A stretch of 64,000 bases of DNA from contig CM077596.1 of the NCBI GenBank assembly GCA_039654915.1, positions 53,876,501 through 53,940,500 of the forward strand, in the 5' to 3' direction. Position 1 is the first letter of the stretch, and each line of letters begins with the position of its first letter. The position numbers were made by a program, and so were the translations under genes. The stretch is from Aquilaria yunnanensis (Eukaryota; Streptophyta; Magnoliopsida; Malvales; Thymelaeaceae). The notes under the pieces are model-generated. The model had not been told where the DNA came from. It saw only the letters and a program-made list of their open reading frames with translations, and did no database searches. This document shows, piece by piece, positions 57,370-64,000 of this stretch.

Positions 57370-60177
57370 TGTCACACCCCACACAGGCCCCAGCCCATGT
57401 ACACTCTGTGCCACTCACCAACCTCTAACCAGAAAGTCCAAACCACTTAAGGTTTCTAAGTGTTGTTATCAGAGTTTTGTTAGCCAACTTTCTTTAGGTA
57501 GATTGGGCTTGTCAATTATGGGCCTGGGTGGTAGCCCAGGAAGTTTGGACAGCCTTGTTATTTATTTTATCCAATTATTTGCAGCTTAAGTAGGCCCGAC
57601 CCATTAACTTGTATTACAAGCAACTTGCACCTTTTCTCTTTAAGTGCTTAACTTGTGTGCAATCAAGTGTACTAGTTCAATGCATGATAACAAAGAAGCC
57701 CACATTGATTTTCAATTTTGAAAACACATGCTGTTCATGTCATGAACATCCGGCCATACTAAGTACACAAGCATATAAACTTCAAATGCACACATTCATA
57801 TTCACATGAGCCAAGGAAACTTGGCAATTAAGCAACCATAGAGTCCAAAGTACTAAGGGCCATCTATGGCCCAAAAGCCTAAGTCCATCAAGCAACACAA
57901 AGTCCAAGTCTTACAAACCCAAACTCAAAGCCCATAGTTCAAATACTACCCAAATATACTCAAATGTGCTACACAACAAACACAAAGGGCACATGCCCAA
58001 GTAGGCCATCCATGGGCCAAAACACTACACATAGCCTTCAAAACCACTGCTCACAGTATAGGCACTTTTCTAGCACAAGTTCCACAGCTAACATCCTGCA
58101 AACTTAATTCATAAGTTTGACCACATAAGACTTGAATATATAAATGCTCAATTTCAATGCCAAGGGTGATTGGCACACATACCTTGCACAACAAGCAACA
58201 CTTGGTACTCAAAACCAAGCAATATACACACAAGGCCATTACTACTCAAGCTCTTTTCCTTTTCCTACAAAATTCAACAGTAAGGGCAGTGAGTTGTACA
58301 ACTCAATAAGGATCCACTATGACCATATAAGGTCTATTAAGCTATGCATTAGCTTAACCTCCTTAGATAAGCTTGTACTTACATCCAAAGACAAGAAAAC
58401 ATGGAAAATACATGGTATACAAAAAATGGCAGCAAGGTATATCATATAAATAATCACATAATAATGGGTTAGCATGCACAAACAAGCACCAAAAGCACAC
58501 AAACACACATACACAACCCATAGAACCATTTGGCCATAAGGCCCCAGCAAGTGTCCATGTGCCTTGGCACACAAGTCTTCATCATTTGGTCTCCATTCCC
58601 CTTGAGCTCTCAAGTTACTTGATGGATTGGCCTAACCCACCAAGAACTCTAACACTTGCCGTTATTGATTACCTAATCAACCCATTGAACCATTAGTTCA
58701 ACAATGCCCTTCAAGCATACTAAAATCATATGGTTTAACTTGACCATCAAATAGTAGCTCTATCTACTTGTCATGGAAAAAGTACCAAGAAATCAAGTAG
58801 ACCATGGATCCTTACCCACAAATATAGCTTGAGTAAATTCAGCCAACACTTGTTTCTTCTCCAACAAGATTCAAACTTTCACAGCAATGGTGTCTTAGCT
58901 CAAATGCTCCAACACAAGCTTGATTTCTTCAATCCAAGCTCAAAATCCTTAGTCCTTCAAGCCCTTCATATTCGGCCATATTCAAAAAATGTTCATGAGT
59001 TACACATATCACACATGTATACTTATTAAAACACCAATCCAAGGCTAAGAACACCATTACACACCAAGAAACACACATGCACAAATTCGGCCATGATGTG
59101 TTCTTTGAGTTCAAAGCTTCCAATTTGTAGCCCAAGGTTGTCTAGCACAAAAAAACCATTAATTAGCTCACATAAACACTTGTTCATGGAAACATACCAA
59201 GAAATCCAAGTGTACTTGAGTTTAGCTCAAGATTTCAAAGTTTTCTTCTTCCACTTCAAGCTCAACTTCACAACATCAACATGCAAGCTCCTCTCCTTGC
59301 TTAGACTTCAAGGACACACCAAGAACATGCAAGAACACATTCGGCCATGGCTGGATTTCTTCACTTCCAAGCTTGATTCCTCATGCAAACAAGGATTTCA
59401 CAAAGCTTTTGTGACTATCTCTCAAGATCACTCAAGAAACTAGCTTGATTTGGCTATGAACTTGCAAGAACAAGGATGAACAATGAATAACACCATGAAC
59501 ACTCAAGGTTTCGGCCAAGAGCTCTCAAAACTCATGCAAATGAAGCCAAATGAAGGTAAATGCCAATTGCAAAGAATGTTGGGTGCTATGGCCGGATGTT
59601 GCTTCAATTTTGGCAATAAACAATGCCAAATCCTCCACCATCCCATTAAACAATCCTTTCTCCCATACTCCATTAACAAAAACCCATTTGTTTACTACTC
59701 CACTAGCCATTCCACTAGCCATTTCCCCATTAAATATGTATATGTATGGCTACGCCCATTATTTTATTCATGAAAATGGGCTAATGCCCACTTAGCCCTC
59801 CATCAAGTTTGCATGGCTAGTTTTGTCCAACTCTAGTTTGCAGCTTCAATTTCAGCACTAGTTCAAGTTTCCAATTGAGTCCTCTAGCTTCATTTCTTGC
59901 CAAACCATACATAGTCTTCCATTTATGTGTAATTTGGCCCATAGAATTGCATAGTTCCATGCTAGTCACTAGTTACTAGTCCAATTTGGTACTAGAACTT
60001 TATTTCATGGCATAGTTCACATAGAACTTTTATATGTGTAACTAAAACACATAGTTTTCATAGTCTTGCATTCTCATCACCAAGACCATGTTCAATTAAG
60101 TCCCTCTCCATTTATTTTGTATGTTCTCATCCTTCTCTTCTTGGCCTTAGCCAAGCACTGAAAAGATGGACCTGACA
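57370..60177 (-). repeat. 3' LTR of element E
   Basis: About 2808 bp. The plus strand begins TGTCACACCCC and ends GGACCTGACA, giving TGTCAGG...GGTGTGACA on the coding strand. The right edge is set by the adjoining polypurine tract and the left edge by the end of CACTA sequence. The partner LTR is not in the window. Short ORFs within it show no conserved protein. Confidence 0.8.
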
Positions 60178-60195
60178 ATCCCTCCCTCCTTAAGA
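60178..60195 (-). other. Polypurine tract of element E
   Basis: The minus strand reads AAGGAGGGAGGGATT immediately before the LTR start TGTCAGG. Confidence 0.8.
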
Positions 60196-63100
60196 AATTT
60201 GGTCCTCCAAATTCCTCACCAGGTTAACATACAATTGAGGGTACTTCTGGGCAATTGCCTGTTCAACTTCCCAGGTTGCCTCTTCAGTGGTATGATTACT
60301 CCACTGGACCTTGATCATAGAGATCCACCTACTTCTCAGCTTCCTAGTGTCTCTCGCCAGGAATTTAACTGGCACTTCCTCATAGGAAAGGTTTGGTTCT
60401 ATGGAGACACTAGCGGGTATCTCTATCTGTTTTGCACTTGGAACATATTTCTTGAGTAAGCTCACATTAAACACGTCATGTATGTTCCCAAGCTCTGGAG
60501 GTAATTCCAGCTGATAAGCCACATTTCCAACCTTGGCCAATATTAGATATGGCCCAATGTATCTGGGTGCTAATTTCCCCTTCTTTCCAAATCTTATCAC
60601 TCCTTTCATGGGAAAAACCTTCAACCATACCCAGTCATTTACCTAGAATTCCAGGTCCCTTCTCCTTTTCAGGTTACCATAGGCTTGTTGCGTGTCACTT
60701 GCAGCTTTGATCCTTGCTTGGATCAGCTTTATTTTCTCAGTGGTCTCTTGAACAATTACTGGCCCCAACTCCAACTTGTCCTCTGGCTGATGCCAGCAAT
60801 GTGGAGTTATACACCTCCTGCCATATAAGGCTTCATATGGAGCCATTCCTATCACTGAGTGATAGCTGTTGTTGTAAGAGAATTCCACCAGGGGAAGATG
60901 TACATCCCATTCGCCATGGAAGTCAATGACACAGCATCTCAGCATGTCTTCCAGGGTCTGAATTGTCCTTTCAGTCTGTCCATCAGTCTGAGGATGGTAA
61001 GCAGAACTGAACTTGAGCTTTGTGCCCAATGCTTGATGTAGGGATTTCCAGAACCTAGAGACAAACCTAGGATCCCTATCAGACACAATATCATCAGGTA
61101 TCCCATGTAGTCTTACAATCTCTCTGATATAAAGCTGGGCTAGCTTATCCAGGGAATCAGTGAGATTCATGGGAAGGAAATGAGCTGCCTTTGTCAGTCT
61201 GTCCACTATGACCCAAATGGCATCGTGCTTCTTTCTAGTTAGTGGTATTCCTACCACAAAATCCATTGATATGGACCCCCATTTCCTCTCAGGTATGGGC
61301 AAGCTTTGAAGCTTACCCCCTGGTTTCTGGTGCTCAACTTTCACCTTTTGGCACACTTCACATGCTGCCACATGAGCACTAATGTTCTTCCTCATACTTG
61401 GCATCCAAAAGTAGGCTCTCAGGCCATGATACATTTTTGTGGCCCTTGGATGCATGCTCAACTTACTAGAGTGAGCCTCTTCCAATATTTGATTTATCAG
61501 GTTGTCCTTTTCAGGCATATACAACCTGTTCTGGAAATACAGCATCCCTTCCTTATAGGAAAACCCTTGGAATAGTGCTCCCTTCTTCTGTCCAGACACT
61601 ACTCCCATGTCTTCATCACCAGCCTGAGCTCCTCTAATAAGCTCCTTCCATTCTAGGGTAATGTTGAGTACATTAAGGAGGTCACCTTCCCAGGCTAGCC
61701 ATTGACTTGCTAAACAAGTAAGGCTAAGGCTTTCAGCCTTTTGTTCCACTTCTCCACCTTTGAGCACTCCAGTGTAATTTCTGCTCAAGGTATCAGCCAT
61801 TACATTGGCCTTTCTTGCTGTGTATTCAATTACACAGTCAAAGTCCTTCCAGTACTCTAACCACCTTCTTTGTTTCATGTTTAAATCCTTCTGGGTGAAT
61901 AGGTACTTGAGACTTTTGTGGTCTGTGAAAACTTGGAATTTATTACCAAGAAGATAATGCCTCCATTGTTTTAAGGCAAAGACCACAGCTGCTAACTCCA
62001 AATAATGTACTGGATACTTCTTCTCATGGGGTCTTAATTGTCTAGACCCAAAAGCTATGGCTTGCTTGTCCTGCATCAGGACACAGCCTAGTCCCACATG
62101 AGATGCATTAGTATACACCTCATATTCCTTTTCAGGGTCTGGTAGGACTAGCACAGGAGTTGATGTCAGCCTCCTTTTAAGCTCCTGGAAGCTTTTTTCA
62201 CACTTGGGTTCCCAGATAAATTTCTGGTTCTTTCTGGTCAATTGGGTCATCGGGGCTGCTAATACAGAGAACCTTGGCACAAATCTCCTGTAATAGCCAG
62301 CCAACCCCAGGAAGCTTCTGACTTCCTCACAGTCTGAGGTTGTTTCCATTCTGGGATTGACTTTACCTTTTCAGGATCCACAGCCAATCCTTGGTCATTT
62401 ATTATGTGACCCAAAAACCCAAGTTCTTGTGTCCAGAATTTGCATTTACTTAGCTTCCCAAAAAGCTTATTTTCTTGGAGCAAGCCAAGTACTATTTTCA
62501 GGTGTTCTTTGTAAGCTTCTTCATCCTTGGAGTACACCAAGATATCATCAATAAACACCACCACAAAGTGGTCCAGGTGTGCCCTGAACACCATCTACAT
62601 TAGGTCCATAAAGAATGCAGGTGCATTAGTAAGCCCAAATGGCATTACTGTATACTCAAAGTGACCATACCTAGTCCTGAATGCAATCTTAGGTATGTCC
62701 TCTTTTTTTACTCTTAACTGGAAATATCCAGATCTCAGGTCAATCTTGGAAAAGACCCTTGCTCCTTTCAACTGATCAAACAAGTCCTCAATCCTGGGGA
62801 GAGGATACTTGTTCTTTATGGTCATGGCATTCAGCTTTCTGTAATCAATACAGAGCCTGAGCGTTCCATCTTTCTTCTTCACAAACAACACAGGTGCTCC
62901 CTAAGGAGACACACTAGGTCTGATGAACCCTTTCTCAAGCAGTTCATCTAACTGCTTCCTCAGCTCTACCATTTCAGGTAGTGCCATCTTGTAAGGGGTA
63001 GTGAATATTGGTGCAGAACCAGGTACCAGCCTTATCTCAAATTCTACCTCCCTCTTGGGTGGTAGTCTAGGTAGGTCTATTGGGAAGACCCCCAAAAAAT

Positions 63101-63782
63101 CCTGAACTATAGGTATCTGCCTAAGTTCATTATTTACTTCCTGGCCATTTAGTTCCAGGCATTCATACTCATCTTCTAGAGTTACTTAGTTCACTACTTT
63201 AAGCTGGCAATCAAGGATCTGCTCTAGTGCATTATTCGACTGGTATAGTTCATAACCAGGCACTATTAATTGTCTAGTTGGACAATCAATTATCACTTTA
63301 TTTTCCTCTAGCCAATTCATGCCCAAAATTATGTCATAATCAGGTGTGTCTAACACCATGAGATCTGCCTTCAGCTTTAGCTTGCCTAGTTGAATTTCAC
63401 AATTTTCAACTATGTGACATGCATACAGAACTTCATTGCTAGCTGTTTTTACCAAGTACCCATTGGTCATAGTTTTCACTTCTAATTTCATGGTCTTAAC
63501 CAAGCCAAGTGAAATAACACACAATGAAGCTCCAGTATCAAACAATGTAGAAACTAGCTGGCCATTAAGGTAAGCAGTACCTTTTAGGGCCCTCCTAGCT
63601 CTCTGCTGGCTAGTTTCCCTCTCAGCTGGTCCAGCCTCAGCATCATGTGTACCAGGCACTCTCCTGGAAGCCTCCAACTGAAAAACTCTGCCGTGGGGTT
63701 TGTCAGCCCTGTTCTGGTCTGGTGCTGCCCTCTGTGCCTGCCTCCCTCCTTGAGGTGGCACAAGTGCCTTTCTCTGAGGCAT
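60190..63782 (-). pseudogene. Element E Pol (protease, RT, RNase H, integrase, chromodomain-like end), decayed
   Basis: Read on the minus strand: Pro/Arg-rich post-Gag linker, protease LFDTGASLCVI near 63510-63540, RT with [17 protein letters not shown] and FIDDILVYS near 62540-62560. RNase H includes FTDHKSLKYLF near 61900, and the integrase has its H/H/C/C finger near 61350-61480, then SMDF, SDRDPRF and QTDGQTERT. After a GPY-like RYIGPYLILAKVG comes a chromodomain-like end (KVQWSNHTTEEATWE near 60280). Breaks: stops at about 63183, 62898 (TAG where Trp is usual), 62592 and 60640, and one frameshift near 62310-62370. All catalytic residues checked survive, so loss of function comes from the breaks. 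Confidence 0.9.
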
Positions 63783-64000
63783 GGGACCTTGCCTATATGG
63801 TGCTCTGGGATTAAACCTTCCCAGTGATAGGAATGACTGAGTGATCTATCAAGCCAACCATTTCCTAAAAAAGGTAGAGCAGGGCGGGTGAGTTATAAAA
63901 CTCAATAAGAATCCTGACGGCATCCAATGCCTAGTGAGGTAATTATCTCATGACTTTCATAGTCATTATACCACTTTCAAAGCCTAAGTTATGCCAAGAA

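Larger units (their letters stand above)
57370..64000 (-). mobile_element. Element E: Tekay-like chromovirus (Ty3/gypsy), 5' part beyond the window
   Basis: From left to right: 3' LTR, polypurine tract, chromodomain-type C-terminus, integrase, RNase H, RT and protease, all on the minus strand. Gag, primer site and 5' LTR lie to the right of the window. The left flank before the LTR is CATAC (57365-57369). The long LTR and C-terminal chromodomain-like segment point to the Tekay clade, by recognition only. Confidence 0.9.

Noticed and set aside
57609..59800. Several 60-116-codon ORFs in the LTR of E
   Set aside because: No recognisable domain, and they lie within a long LTR; AT-rich composition explains them.
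1..64000. A host plant gene between elements
   Set aside because: All long conserved ORFs belong to retrotransposons or the CACTA element; remaining gaps lack exon-like conserved coding.

Overview
The window is plant nuclear DNA made almost entirely of nested transposable elements. I found no host gene, structural RNA gene or CRISPR array. Diagnostic features are long-LTR Ty3/gypsy and Ty1/copia elements, initiator-Met-tRNA-type primer sites, a Tat-lineage polyprotein with a second (archaeal-like) RNase H, a chromodomain gypsy and a CACTA transposon with TNP2-type remnants. The species cannot be named; a flowering plant with a repeat-rich genome fits.

Layout, outermost first. Element H is an old minus-strand gypsy. 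Its protease end lies at 1-875, its gag at 11453-12340, its primer site at 12452-12463 and its split 5' LTR at 12467-12731 plus 44920-about 46599. Tat-type gypsy A (881-11447, minus, TSD CTTAG) sits in H's gag. Tat-type gypsy B (12732-44914, plus, TSD ATTGG) sits in H's LTR. Tat-type gypsy C (14330-36289, plus, TSD CAGCA) sits in B's gag. Inside C are an orphan LTR-like unit D1 (21554-24036, TSD CTCCC) and a nearly pristine Ty1/copia element G (26646-34968, minus, TSD CAAAC). Right of H lies a decayed copia J (46772-55520). It contains an inverted, internally deleted copy D2 of the orphan LTR (50327-51813, TSD TTGGG) and is broken in its 3' LTR by a CACTA transposon K (from 55521). K is in turn broken by a chromovirus (Tekay-like) gypsy E (57370 to the window end, minus).

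LTR divergence by eye agrees with the nesting: B about 6%, A about 5%, C about 2.7%, G 2 differences in 1416 bp, J about 20%. Dating depends on an assumed substitution rate, so only the order is claimed.

How the parts work. A, B and C share one plan: LTR - primer site - single-frame gag-pol (protease, RT, RNase H, archaeal-like RNase H, integrase) - short convergent gap - a separate gene on the opposite strand - polypurine tract - LTR. The opposite-strand gene has its own TATA box in all three elements, up to three short introns at shared positions, an N-terminal domain like the plant 'putative gypsy type transposon' family, a basic linker and a coiled-coil C-terminus. Gag starts inside the 5' LTR and is read through the primer-binding site. 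A bulged hairpin with identical stem and fixed 9-nt loop lies in the leader of all three LTR families, 92-95 nt before that start. All three gag-pols are dead. G is the only element here that looks capable of moving.
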